The notes: generated by a model not told the origin, from the letters alone. DNA of 64,000 bases from Duganella zoogloeoides (GCF_034479515.1 NZ_CP140152.1:62001-126000), one strand, 5' to 3'. Counted from the stretch's first letter, positions 50,845-58,884 are shown. Numbers and translations: made by a program.

Positions 50845-51132
50845 ATGTGGCAGAACCTTATCGTGGCGGTGATCGTGGCGGCAGCCTTGCTGCACTTCAG
50901 TACCAGGTATCTCCCGGCCGCCTGGCGCCGGCAGATCGTGTACTTCCTGGCGCGCCGTGGCGTCAACCAGGACCAGGCCGCCAAATTCTTCAAGACCACG
51001 CCCGACTGCGGCAGCGGCTGCGGCTCGTGCGGCTCGTGCGGCACCGATGACAAGGCTGCACCGGTGGCCGGTTCCGCCGGCGATACGTCGCAGCCGCTCA
51101 AGCGCGTGATTCCGCTGCACGTGCAGCGCTGA
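50845..51132 (+). CDS. FeoB-associated Cys-rich membrane protein
   Basis: The protein has 95 residues from ATG 50845, 1 base after the feoB stop. An N-terminal membrane helix (MWQNLIVAVIVAAALLHFST) is followed by a basic segment (YLPAAWRRQIVYFLARRG) and a cysteine cluster CGSGCGSCGSCG (residues about 53-64). Comparable Cys-rich single-pass proteins accompany FeoAB in many bacteria (FeoB-associated family). The cluster could bind Fe2+ or an Fe-S group and help dock iron at FeoB, or sense oxygen as FeoC does. The function is inferred. Confidence 0.78.
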   Translation: MWQNLIVAVIVAAALLHFSTRYLPAAWRRQIVYFLARRGVNQDQAAKFFKTTPDCGSGCGSCGSCGTDDKAAPVAGSAGDTSQPLKRVIPLHVQR

Positions 51133-51143
51133 TCTGCGCTCGC

Positions 51144-52517
51144 TCAGAGCCGATCAGTCTTCAAGCTTCGTACCGTCTGCCACGTGGGGCCAAAGGCGCC
51201 CCACGCCACCGACAGGCCGGCCACCTGTTCCAGTTGTTCGATAAACTGCGCCGCGCTGGCGATGGGCTGCGCCGCCAGCCTTGGCGCAGCCTGCTGCAAG
51301 AGCGCCGTCAGATCTGCCTGGTGTTCCAGGTCGCCCCTGGCGCCCTGATGCAGGCCGATGACTGCATCCTGAGCATTGCGCTGGCATAGCTGCGCTTTGT
51401 CCGCCCCATGCGCCACCTCGTATCCCTCGCACCAGCGCAGTTGCGGCGCCCGGTCGAACGCATCGAGATGGCTGACCAGCAAGCCATCGAGCCGGCCGAT
51501 CGCTGCCAGCGCATAGCGCAGCAGCACCAGGTCGGGATGGCCGCGCCGAAAAATTCCCTGCCAGCCGCCCGCCGCATTGTGCGGCTCCGGCAGCAGGTCC
51601 AGGCGCGGGTCGTGGCTGGGAAACGGGCCGTTGCCGTGGCGCGTCAGGTAACTGCGCATCGCGCCCAGGTGGGTAATGCGGCCGTGCTGGCCGGCGTCAA
51701 CGGCCACCGCTTCGACTGCCGACGTATGGATGGTGCTCCAGGTGGTGTACGGGTGGAAGCCGCGCCACTCGTCGAGCAGAACGCCTTGCGCACCTTCGAA
51801 CAGCACGGTGCCGGGCAGGTGCAGCCGGGCCGCCACGTCTGCATGCGGCGCGGGCGGCGCATGCCGCGCTAGTCGCTGCACCTGCTCCAGCCAGCGGCGC
51901 GCCAGCGCGCCATCGCGCAGCACTGCCTGCTCCTCGTGCCAGCCGGTGCGCACGTCGTCCGGGGCGCCGTCGTGGGACACTGCTGCAAGCAGGGTGGTGC
52001 GGAGCGCTTCCAGTTTGTCGAGCGCGCGGACGGGCGTGAGCAGATCAGCATAGCGCAGCGTGAGTTCGGGATGCGCCAGGTCGTGGCGGACGGTTTCGCC
52101 CACGCCCACGCCGCAACTGCCATGAGCGGCGGCGCCGCGCGCCAGCTCGCGCATGCGCCCGGCCGCCTGGTGAAACGGCGTGGTGAGGCGGCAGCGGGCA
52201 TCGATGACCAGCCGTTGCAGGGCATCGGTGACGCCGGCGCGCTGCAGGTAGCTGCTCTCGACCAGCAGCGCGGTGGGGTGGACGATGACCGGAAAGGCCA
52301 GCAGCGTGTGCACGCCCGGATGGAAGCTGCCTGCGCCGAACTGGGAAAACGTGTGGTGGCGGCCATCGGGCAGCACCACGTTGTGCGCCGCCTGGGCGCC
52401 GCCATTGAAGCGCACCACGGTGTGGGCCTGCATGGCGCGGCACAGCGCATCGATGAACAGGCCCTTGCCGCAGTCGCCAAAACCCAGTCCCTGGACCGAC
52501 ACCAGCCGGGTTGCCAT
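51144..52517 (-). CDS. divergent adenylosuccinate-synthetase (PurA/PurZ-like) homologue
   Basis: The protein has 457 residues from ATG 52517 (the ATG at 52544 would overlap the upstream gene). PurA-type landmarks are VSVQGLGFGDCGKGLFIDAL (P-loop; Asp15 kept, the following Glu is Cys16), RFNGGAQAAHN (catalytic His45), FEGAQGVLLDEWRGFHPY (241-257), and TRHGNGPFPS. Two parts differ from true PurA: the arginine-rich aspartate/IMP loop (TTGRRRRTGW) is AGGWQGIFRRGHP, and the TKLD guanine-recognition motif is SHLDAFD. It probably joins a purine-like or other oxo-group compound to an amine, or is no longer an enzyme. It is third in a module with a vWA protein and a pseudokinase. Confidence 0.75.
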   Translation of the reverse strand: MATRLVSVQGLGFGDCGKGLFIDALCRAMQAHTVVRFNGGAQAAHNVVLPDGRHHTFSQFGAGSFHPGVHTLLAFPVIVHPTALLVESSYLQRAGVTDALQRLVIDARCRLTTPFHQAAGRMRELARGAAAHGSCGVGVGETVRHDLAHPELTLRYADLLTPVRALDKLEALRTTLLAAVSHDGAPDDVRTGWHEEQAVLRDGALARRWLEQVQRLARHAPPAPHADVAARLHLPGTVLFEGAQGVLLDEWRGFHPYTTWSTIHTSAVEAVAVDAGQHGRITHLGAMRSYLTRHGNGPFPSHDPRLDLLPEPHNAAGGWQGIFRRGHPDLVLLRYALAAIGRLDGLLVSHLDAFDRAPQLRWCEGYEVAHGADKAQLCQRNAQDAVIGLHQGARGDLEHQADLTALLQQAAPRLAAQPIASAAQFIEQLEQVAGLSVAWGAFGPTWQTVRSLKTDRL

Positions 52518-52522
52518 CGCGC

Positions 52523-53491
52523 TCAACCGAACAGGCGGCGCCACCAGCTGCTGCCGCCGACTGCCGCGCCGCCCATGCCGTGGGCAGCGGCGTCCGGATC
52601 ACCGAGTGCGGCGTAAGGGCGGACTGCGCGGATGATGGCGGAAATCCGGTCGCCGGCAATGCCGTTGGCGGCCAGCGTGGGCGCCAGGGCATCGATGCCG
52701 GCGACCGATTTTTCGGTGAGCGCCACCAGCGAGGCGGCCACCGCGCAGGCATCTTCCGGCGCCTCCGTGCAGATCACGCGGTCCCCTAGCAGATCGCGCC
52801 AGCGCCGTTCGCAGTTCTTGCGGCGCTGGAGGTCCGGCACCAGGAAAAAGATGTGGAAGGTTTCGGCCGCTGCCGCGATCACTTCCGCGATCGGAATATC
52901 TTCATCGAGCTTGTCGCCGATGAGCGTATCGATCTGGTGGCGAGACACGGCCGGGTACGGATGCTCGTCGCCGGTCAGGAACAGATAGCCCTTCTTGCGG
53001 CGCCTGGTCCAGCAATCCATTTCCATGTGCTGCGCCGCCACGTAGAACGCCAGCTCGTAGCTTTCTTCGCCGGTGCCACCGCCGCCGCCTTCGAGATAGC
53101 TCCAGGTCAGCCATTGGTCCATCAGCTGCGCGGTCGATTCGAACTGGCCCACTTGCAGCGCGGCGTCGTCGGACGTGGCGTCGCCAATTGCCATGAACAG
53201 CAGTTGCGGGTCGCGTACGCCGCACGCGGTAAGCAAGGCCATGAAGGTGGGCAGCTCGCGGGTGGCCAGGCTGTTGGGAATCGCACCCATCGACCCGGTG
53301 ACGTCCAGCGCGAACACAATGCCGAGCGAGTGCGGGTGGTCGGCGCTGTCGCGCGCCTCGCGCACGCCCATGCCGTGCGGATTCATCAGCGGGTGGCACT
53401 GGCGCTGGGTAAATACTTCGCGGTGCGCGTCGTTGGCGCGGTCGGCGATGATGGCGGCGTGGGCCGCCTGCGAATAATTTCCGTGTCCCAT
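52523..53491 (-). CDS. von Willebrand factor A domain protein of the PurA-like module
   Basis: The protein has 322 residues and no signal peptide. A conserved leader MGVREARDSADHPHSLGIVF enters the vWA fold with a MIDAS motif DVTGSMG (Asp63, Thr65, Ser67), later FMAIGDATSDDAALQVGQFE, YLEGGGGGTGEESYELAFYV and GYLFLTGDEHPYPAV. A metal-dependent protein-protein interaction role is expected, as in chaperone-like or AAA-associated vWA proteins, but no AAA partner is nearby. The C-terminus ends in a Gly/Ala-rich tail (AAAHGMGGAAVGGSSWWRRL). Spacing of 12 and 5 bases to its neighbours indicates an operon. Confidence 0.85.
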   Translation of the reverse strand: MGHGNYSQAAHAAIIADRANDAHREVFTQRQCHPLMNPHGMGVREARDSADHPHSLGIVFALDVTGSMGAIPNSLATRELPTFMALLTACGVRDPQLLFMAIGDATSDDAALQVGQFESTAQLMDQWLTWSYLEGGGGGTGEESYELAFYVAAQHMEMDCWTRRRKKGYLFLTGDEHPYPAVSRHQIDTLIGDKLDEDIPIAEVIAAAAETFHIFFLVPDLQRRKNCERRWRDLLGDRVICTEAPEDACAVAASLVALTEKSVAGIDALAPTLAANGIAGDRISAIIRAVRPYAALGDPDAAAHGMGGAAVGGSSWWRRLFG

Positions 53492-53503
53492 GGAAGCTCC
53501 TTG

Positions 53504-54451
53504 TCAGCGAGGGGTGGGGGTAAAGTGGAGAAACCGCGGCGGGCCAAACGCGGCCACGGCGGCGGTCTTGAGCGCCTGGTCGATGCCGGCGGCGCCGTGC
53601 CGCGCGCACCAGTGGGCGTCTTCGCTGGCGCGGCGCAGCAGCGTGGCCAGCGGCGCCGGTACGGCGGCGGCAATCGGCGGCTCATTGCCATCGTCGCCGC
53701 TACCGTCAAGCAGGCTGCGGATCGACCACGCAGCCTGCATCAGGTCGCGCGCTGCCGTGGCTTTGACGCTTAGCCGCTGTGCGCCTGCCCAGCCGATGAT
53801 CAGGATGCCGTGATCGGCGGGATGGACCAGCAGGTGTTCCGGGGCCAGGCGGCCATGCGCCCAGCCAGCGGCGTGCACATAGCCCAGCACTTCGAGCATG
53901 CGGCGCCACATCCACACGGCGTGGCGCGGGTCGATGCCGCCCGGGTAATGGCGCCGCACGTCGGCCAGGCTGCCCCAGTATCCGACCGGGTGGCGCAGCA
54001 CCAGCGCCTGCGCGCCCGCTGCCACGTTGCCGGTGGCTGCGCCTTGCGCGACCAGTTGCGGCAGGCGCTGTGAAAAATACGCGGCGCCGGGAATGGCCGC
54101 AGCTTGCAGCTGGTGCAGGATCGCTGCTTCGTGTTGCAAGGCGTGCGGTGACTGCGACAGTTTGATCACGACCCGCTCCGGGCCGGCGCCGATACGCTGT
54201 GCCAGCAGCACGCTGGCGCTGGACGTCAGGGGAGTGATGATGCGGTAGCGCTGGCCGGCGCAGACGATGTGGCTGGCAGCGTTGTCGTCCGCCAGCGAAC
54301 GCTCGTACGCGGCGCGGAAATCGGCCGCCAGGATGGTGCGGACCTGGGGCGAGACGATGGCCGAACAGTACAGGCATTGCACGGTGCGCCAGCGCGCCGA
54401 GGACGGCAACGAGGCGCCGCACTGCGGGCAATTGAGGGAGACAAAGATCAT
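53504..54451 (-). CDS. zinc-ribbon protein with protein-kinase-like (pseudokinase) domain
   Basis: The protein has 315 residues. Residues 8-29 form a zinc ribbon (CPQC at 8-11, CLYC at 26-29). Residues about 70-260 resemble a eukaryotic-type protein kinase: Lys97 in VVIKLSQ, Glu108 downstream, WMWRRMLEVLGYVHAAGWAH. The catalytic loop is HGRLAPEHLL (199-208) instead of HRDLKPENLL, so Asp becomes Arg and Asn becomes His. The DFG position is GWA (220-222). Hence it is a pseudokinase, possibly ATP-binding but not phosphorylating. It is first in the three-gene module and 178 bases from the divergent GST gene. Confidence 0.78.
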   Translation of the reverse strand: MIFVSLNCPQCGASLPSSARWRTVQCLYCSAIVSPQVRTILAADFRAAYERSLADDNAASHIVCAGQRYRIITPLTSSASVLLAQRIGAGPERVVIKLSQSPHALQHEAAILHQLQAAAIPGAAYFSQRLPQLVAQGAATGNVAAGAQALVLRHPVGYWGSLADVRRHYPGGIDPRHAVWMWRRMLEVLGYVHAAGWAHGRLAPEHLLVHPADHGILIIGWAGAQRLSVKATAARDLMQAAWSIRSLLDGSGDDGNEPPIAAAVPAPLATLLRRASEDAHWCARHGAAGIDQALKTAAVAAFGPPRFLHFTPTPR

Positions 54452-54629
54452 GCGACAACCCGGTACTGGATCACTGGTCGATCATACCTTGTTTTATCGG
54501 AAAGGGTTGCTCGTTTGCCAATCATCGGCCCGGAGCGCTGCATATTCTCCCGATCGGCCAGCAGTGCAATCGTGCCAGAAATGCTAAGCTAGGCATATCG
54601 CGGCACGGCCGTTCTTTTTTGGAATCCAC
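54452..54629. promoter_or_regulatory. divergent intergenic region between pseudokinase module and GST gene
   Basis: This 178-base region must contain the promoter of the three-gene module on the minus strand and of the GST gene on the plus strand. By eye no clear -35/-10 pair, operator palindrome or terminator stands out. A TATCG-rich stretch near 54590-54605 precedes the GST ribosome site. Confidence 0.3.
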
Positions 54630-55301
54630 ATGATCGTCGTTCACCACCTCAATAATTCGCGCTCGCAGCGCGTGCTCTGGCTGCTGGAAGAACTGGGACT
54701 GGACTACGAGATCGTGCGCTACCAGCGCGACGCCAAGACCATGCTGGCACCGCCCGAACTGCGGGCCATCCACCCGCTGGGCAAGTCGCCGGTGATTGTC
54801 GACAACGGCGTGGTGGTGGCCGAATCGGGCGCCATCGTCGAGTACCTGGTCGATACCTACGGCAACGGCCGCCTGGTGCCGCCTGCCGGCACCGAGGATC
54901 GCCGCCGCTGGACCTATTTCCTCCACTACGCCGAAGGCTCGGCCATGGCGCCGCTGTTGATGAAGCTGGTGTTTGATCGCGTGGAAACCAGCCCGGCGCC
55001 GTTTTTTGTGAAGCCGATCACGCGCGGCATCGCCCGCAAGGTCAAGGGCACGTATATCGAACCGCAAATCGCTTCTCACCTCGACTACCTCGAAGCCGAA
55101 CTGGCCAGGTCGCCATGGTTTGCCGGCGCCGAATTCACCGCCGCCGACATCCAGATGAGCTTCCCGCTGGAAGCAGCCGCCGCCCGCGCCGGCCTCGACA
55201 GCAGTCGCCCCCGGTTGATGAGCTTTCTCGAGCGCATTCATGCGCGTCCTGCCTATAAGCGGGCGATTGAGCGTGGTGGAGAGTATGCGTTGCTGAAGTA
55301 A
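54630..55301 (+). CDS. glutathione S-transferase, Gtt1-like
   Basis: The protein has 223 residues. The N-terminal domain MIVVHHLNNSRSQRVLWLLE has the SRS/R start of the Gtt1/YliJ-type class, with the glutathione-binding block HPLGKSPVIVDNGVVVAESG. The helical C-terminal domain ends FLERIHARPAYKRAIERGGE. It is a cytosolic detoxifying transferase or peroxidase. It is divergent from the pseudokinase module and only 12 bases from the convergent toxin gene, with no obvious functional link. Confidence 0.9.
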   Translation: MIVVHHLNNSRSQRVLWLLEELGLDYEIVRYQRDAKTMLAPPELRAIHPLGKSPVIVDNGVVVAESGAIVEYLVDTYGNGRLVPPAGTEDRRRWTYFLHYAEGSAMAPLLMKLVFDRVETSPAPFFVKPITRGIARKVKGTYIEPQIASHLDYLEAELARSPWFAGAEFTAADIQMSFPLEAAAARAGLDSSRPRLMSFLERIHARPAYKRAIERGGEYALLK

Positions 55302-55313
55302 CTCGGGGTGTTA

Positions 55314-55709
55314 TTACCAGATGGTGCGCACGTGAGGGTAGGCGCGGATTTTCTGATCGATTGTGACCAGTGGAATATTCATCGTCAGCGCGGTGGCGAC
55401 GATGATGCGGTCGGCGGGATCTTTGTGAAACTGGCCTGGCAGTTCAACTGAGGCCACGGCGATGTGGTTGTCCACGGGAATGAAACGAACCCGTCGAAGC
55501 TTTTGGATCGCCTTAATCCAGTTGTGCAATTCGGTCGATAAATGGATTCTTCCGTGCGCGTTCAGTAGCGCAATTTCCCAGCACGATAGCGACGAAATCG
55601 TGACCCGGCTGAGCCGCTGGGCATTTTCAATCGCCGCTTTGGCGGCGAGAGAAAGCTTGGGGCTGCCTTCAAACCACCAAATCAACGCGTGAGTATCGAG
55701 CAGTATCAT
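55314..55709 (-). CDS. PIN-domain toxin (VapC-like)
   Basis: The protein has 131 residues with the PIN-domain acidic residues: Asp5 in MILLDTHALIWWFEG, Glu in ISSLSCWEIALLNAHGRI, and Asp residues in KDPADRIIVATALTMNIPLV plus VTIDQKI near the end. This is the ribonuclease fold of VapC-type toxins. Its start overlaps the antitoxin stop by 4 bases, the usual antitoxin-first arrangement. The GC content is lower than the surroundings, which suggests acquisition by transfer. Confidence 0.9.
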   Translation of the reverse strand: MILLDTHALIWWFEGSPKLSLAAKAAIENAQRLSRVTISSLSCWEIALLNAHGRIHLSTELHNWIKAIQKLRRVRFIPVDNHIAVASVELPGQFHKDPADRIIVATALTMNIPLVTIDQKIRAYPHVRTIW

Positions 55710-55930
55710 CGGAAGGGCGCATAGCCGTCAGCTTCAATCGGCGACACGATGTTGCCTTCGGCCAATACGCTGCCGCGCATTTTTTCGTTTGGCACCGAGC
55801 GGAAGGGACGGATATCGAGTATCGGCTTGCCGTTTTCGGTAATGAAATAGATGTCGCTGGACGCCGCGATTTTTTTAAGCGCCTTCTGCGGGTCTGCCAG
55901 AAACTCTTCCAAAGCAATGGTGGGCCACAT
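55706..55930 (-). CDS. Phd/YefM-type antitoxin
   Basis: The protein has 74 residues from ATG 55930, with GGAGG 6 bases upstream; the longer frame from 55981 is not needed. MWPTIALEEFLADPQKALKK followed by ITENGKPILDIRPFRSV matches the Phd/YefM fold (N-terminal DNA-binding region, TENGxPxxxL strand). The C-terminus (VSPIEADGYAPFR) would bind and mask the PIN toxin. The pair is probably autoregulated by the antitoxin and complex. Confidence 0.85.
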   Translation of the reverse strand: MWPTIALEEFLADPQKALKKIAASSDIYFITENGKPILDIRPFRSVPNEKMRGSVLAEGNIVSPIEADGYAPFR

Positions 55931-56048
55931 GATCGCCTCCGTAGGATAGGTTGATGTTACGCTATCTGTCACCGATTTCAAGCAAGCGCTACCGCACCCC
56001 GCTCGGTTAAAATGGCGGCTTCACCAAGTAGCCCGGACCACGTTTAAC

Positions 56049-56825
56049 ATGGGTAGACTCCTTGCCATCGACGGCCTCAATATCGTGCGCCGTGTCTATG
56101 AAGCCAGCCCCGAACCTGACAGCCCCGAGAAGGCCGAGATCGCGCTGCGCCACGCGTTTTCTTCGCTGCGCAACCTGATCAACGACCACCAGCCCACCCA
56201 CGTGCTGCCCGCGTTCGACTTCGGCGGACGCACCTGGCGCCACGACCTGTTTGCCGGCTACCGCGCGGGCCGGGCGCCGATGCCCGAGCCGCTGCGCGCG
56301 GCGCTGCCGGCGTTTTACGACAAGCTGCGCGGCATCGGCATGCACGTGGTGTGCGTACCCGAGGTGGAGGCCGACGACGTGATCGGCACCGTGGTGCTGC
56401 GCTGGCTGGCCGACAGCCGCGGCGACGCCACCGTCGCCAGCACCGACAAGGACCTGCACGGCCTGATCGCACACGGCGCCCGCGTGTGGGACCATTTCAA
56501 GGGCGAGTGGCACGACCACGCCTGGGTCGAGCGCAAGTGGGGCGTGCCGCCCGAGCAATTGCCCGATCTGCTGGCGCTGATGGGCGATGTCACCGATTCG
56601 ATTCCCGGCGTGTCGAAGGTGGGCGTGAAAACCGCTGCCCGCCTGTTGCGTACTTACGGCACCCTGGACGCCATCATGGCCGGCGCCGGCATCCTTAAAG
56701 ATTCTCTGGGTGAAACTTTACGAAAAGAACGTGAAATGCTGTATCTTTCTCGACAGTTGGTGGCGCTGAAAACCGACGTAACGGTCGGCGTCACCTGGAA
56801 TATGCTGGCCTGGGAGCAGTTTTAA
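56049..56825 (+). CDS. xni: 5'-3' exonuclease / flap endonuclease (Xni/ExoIX-like)
   Basis: This FEN-family nuclease (258 residues) corresponds to the free-standing relatives of the Pol I 5' nuclease domain. Acidic metal ligands are visible: Asp8 in LLAIDGLNIVRRVYEA, EVEADDVIGTVVLRWL, ASTDKDLHGLIAHGA and LMGDVTDSIPGVSKVGVKTA, the last including the helix-hairpin-helix DNA-binding motif. It would process flaps or RNA primers during repair. It is followed 1 base later by a receiver-like gene, an unusual pairing suggesting shared transcription. Confidence 0.9.
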   Translation: MGRLLAIDGLNIVRRVYEASPEPDSPEKAEIALRHAFSSLRNLINDHQPTHVLPAFDFGGRTWRHDLFAGYRAGRAPMPEPLRAALPAFYDKLRGIGMHVVCVPEVEADDVIGTVVLRWLADSRGDATVASTDKDLHGLIAHGARVWDHFKGEWHDHAWVERKWGVPPEQLPDLLALMGDVTDSIPGVSKVGVKTAARLLRTYGTLDAIMAGAGILKDSLGETLRKEREMLYLSRQLVALKTDVTVGVTWNMLAWEQF

Positions 56826-56826
56826 G

Positions 56827-57258
56827 ATGTTAAAAGCGATAATTATCGATTCGAGCGCGGTCGCGCGCGGCCTGCTCAATACGGTGTTGCAGGATGGCGG
56901 TTACGACGTGGCGGGGCAGGCCCACACGTGCGCGGCCGGCGTGGCCTTGATGATCAAGCACAATCCGCACATCGTGTGCATCGCGCTGGAACAGGTGGAA
57001 AACGATCTCGACGGCATGCGCGAGATCAAGGCCAAGTGGCCCAAGGCGCTGGTATTCATGGTCTCGAGCCAGCTCGACGCGGCCACCATCCAGTCCGCCC
57101 ACGCGATGGGCGTCAACGGCTTCATCGTCAAGCCGTTCAAGGCCGACACGGTCCTCAATACCATACGCAACGTGGTGATCGCGATGGTCAAGCGCCAGCG
57201 CGCCGCGATGGCAGCCCTGGCGCCCAAGCCGGAAGAAGACAGCGCCGCTACCGAATAA
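56827..57258 (+). CDS. response-regulator receiver-like protein without phosphoacceptor Asp
   Basis: The protein has 143 residues with only a CheY-like fold and a charged tail (LAPKPEEDSAATE). The first strand is LKAIIIDSSAVARGLLNTVL, keeping one of the two acidic residues (Asp8). Where the phosphoacceptor Asp belongs, it reads PHIVCIALEQVEND, so Ala53 stands at that position. The later Ser (VSSQ) and Lys (VKPF) remain. It therefore probably cannot be phosphorylated in the standard way. The start is 1 base after the exonuclease stop. Its function is unknown. Confidence 0.85.
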   Translation: MLKAIIIDSSAVARGLLNTVLQDGGYDVAGQAHTCAAGVALMIKHNPHIVCIALEQVENDLDGMREIKAKWPKALVFMVSSQLDAATIQSAHAMGVNGFIVKPFKADTVLNTIRNVVIAMVKRQRAAMAALAPKPEEDSAATE

Positions 57259-57270
57259 CCAGAGGACGCT

Positions 57271-58371
57271 TTAAGTGGTGGAGCTGTCGATGATGCCGCC
57301 CCCGAGGCAAACATCGCCGTCATACAGCACGGCCGACTGCCCCGGCGTGACCGCCCACTGGGCTTCCATGAACCGCAACGCAAAGTCCGAGTCGCCCTCG
57401 GGCGCGACTTCGCACGCCACGTCGGCCTGGCGATAGCGGGTCTTGGCAGACAGCGCGCGCGGGGAGGGCACCTCGCCGGCAATCCAGCTGGCCTGGTCGG
57501 CGCGCAGCGTGGACGACAGCAGCCACGGATGGTCGTGGCCCTGCACGATGTACAGCGTGTTCTCGGCCACGTCCTTGCGCGCCACGTACCAGGCGTCGCT
57601 GCTGCCGTCGGGATTCTTGTACGCCTTCATGCCGCCCACGCCGATGCCCTTGCGCTGGCCCAGCGTGTAGAACGACAGGCCCACGTGTTCGCCCACCACC
57701 TTGCCGTCCGGGGTTTTCATCGGGCCCGGTTTGTACGACAGGTAGCGGTTCAGAAATTCGCGGAACGGGCGCTCGCCGATAAAACAGATACCGGTCGAAT
57801 CCTTCTTGGCGGCGTTGGGCAGGGCCAGCTTTTCGGCGATCTGGCGCACTTCGGTTTTCGGGATTTCGCCAAGCGGGAACAGGGTGCGCGACAGCTGCGA
57901 CTGGTTCAGACGATGCAGGAAGTAGCTCTGGTCCTTGGTGTGATCGACGGCTTTCAATAACTCGAACTTCTCGCCGTTCTGGCGCACGCGCGCATAGTGG
58001 CCGGTGGCGATCAGGTCCGCGCCGAGGTGCATGGCGTGATCGAGAAAAGCCTTGAACTTGATTTCGGCGTTGCACAGCACATCGGGATTCGGCGTGCGGC
58101 CGGCCTGGTATTCGCGCAGGAAGTCGGCGAACACGCGGTCCTTGTATTCGGCGGCGAAGTTGACCGCTTCGATGTCCACGCCGATCACGTCGGCCACGCT
58201 GGCCGCGTCGATCCAGTCCTGGCGCGTGGAGCAGTATTCGGAATCGTCGTCGTCTTCCCAGTTCTTCATGAACAGGCCCACCACGTCGTAGCCCTGCTCC
58301 TTGAGCATCCACGCCGCGACCGAGGAATCGACCCCGCCCGACATACCGATCACGACTTTTTTCTTGCTCAT
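57271..58371 (-). CDS. mnmA: tRNA-specific 2-thiouridylase
   Basis: This enzyme of 366 residues makes the s2U34 modification of tRNA(Lys, Glu, Gln), taking sulfur from the TusE relay. The N-terminal PP-loop is [20 protein letters not shown]. The first catalytic Cys is in [15 protein letters not shown] and the second in [16 protein letters not shown]. The C-terminal barrel contains [10 protein letters not shown]. An AAGGA ribosome site precedes the start. The Nudix gene lies directly upstream on the same strand, as nudJ-mnmA does in enteric bacteria. Confidence 0.96.
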   Translation of the reverse strand: MSKKKVVIGMSGGVDSSVAAWMLKEQGYDVVGLFMKNWEDDDDSEYCSTRQDWIDAASVADVIGVDIEAVNFAAEYKDRVFADFLREYQAGRTPNPDVLCNAEIKFKAFLDHAMHLGADLIATGHYARVRQNGEKFELLKAVDHTKDQSYFLHRLNQSQLSRTLFPLGEIPKTEVRQIAEKLALPNAAKKDSTGICFIGERPFREFLNRYLSYKPGPMKTPDGKVVGEHVGLSFYTLGQRKGIGVGGMKAYKNPDGSSDAWYVARKDVAENTLYIVQGHDHPWLLSSTLRADQASWIAGEVPSPRALSAKTRYRQADVACEVAPEGDSDFALRFMEAQWAVTPGQSAVLYDGDVCLGGGIIDSSTT

Positions 58372-58386
58372 TACATCAATCCTTGT

Positions 58387-58884
58387 CTATCCAATAGCGG
58401 TACTCACGGCTTCTTTGTACACGGAAGCGTGGGTCTGTATCAATTCAAGCGGTGCGCGGATGCCGGCCAGGTATTCGTCCACGCATTGCAGTACCGTGGG
58501 GCTGCGGTGACGGTCGGCGCAGGCGGCCAGTTCGTCGCGCGTGAGCCACATGGTGCGCAGAATGCCTTCGTCGAGCGGGCGGTCGTGCTGCGCGCCCGGC
58601 ACGCCGCAGAAGGTAAAGCGCAGGTACGTTACTTCCTCGCCGGTGCGGTTGGAGGTGTAGCGCGACATATACATGCCCACCAGCGCGGTGGGTGTGAAGT
58701 CGTACGCGGTTTCCTCCAGCGTCTCGCGGATCACGGCCTGTTCCAGCGATTCGTAGGGGTCGAGATGGCCGGCAGGCTGGTTGATGCGGATGCCGTCGCT
58801 GGTCTCTTCTTCGATCAGCAGGAACTTGCCGTCTTTTTCGACGATGGCGGCAACAGTAACAGAGGGTTTCCAGATACGCGGCAT
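58387..58884 (-). CDS. nudJ: Nudix hydrolase, NudJ-like
   Basis: The protein has 165 residues. The Nudix box is GHLDPYESLEQAVIRETLEE followed by TAYDF (G-x5-E-x7-RE-x2-EE, with Ala for the last Gly). The N-terminus MPRIWKPSVTVAAIVEKDG and QPAGHLDPYESL match NudJ, a phosphatase of thiamin pyrophosphates and nucleoside di- or triphosphates. It is 15 bases upstream of mnmA and probably in the same operon. The pairing is conserved, although the reason is not known. Confidence 0.88.
   Translation of the reverse strand: MPRIWKPSVTVAAIVEKDGKFLLIEEETSDGIRINQPAGHLDPYESLEQAVIRETLEETAYDFTPTALVGMYMSRYTSNRTGEEVTYLRFTFCGVPGAQHDRPLDEGILRTMWLTRDELAACADRHRSPTVLQCVDEYLAGIRAPLELIQTHASVYKEAVSTAIG

Noticed and set aside
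55314..55930. The PIN/Phd pair as part of the adjacent pseudokinase system
   Set aside because: The GST gene on the other strand separates them, and the toxin-antitoxin pair is complete and common by itself.
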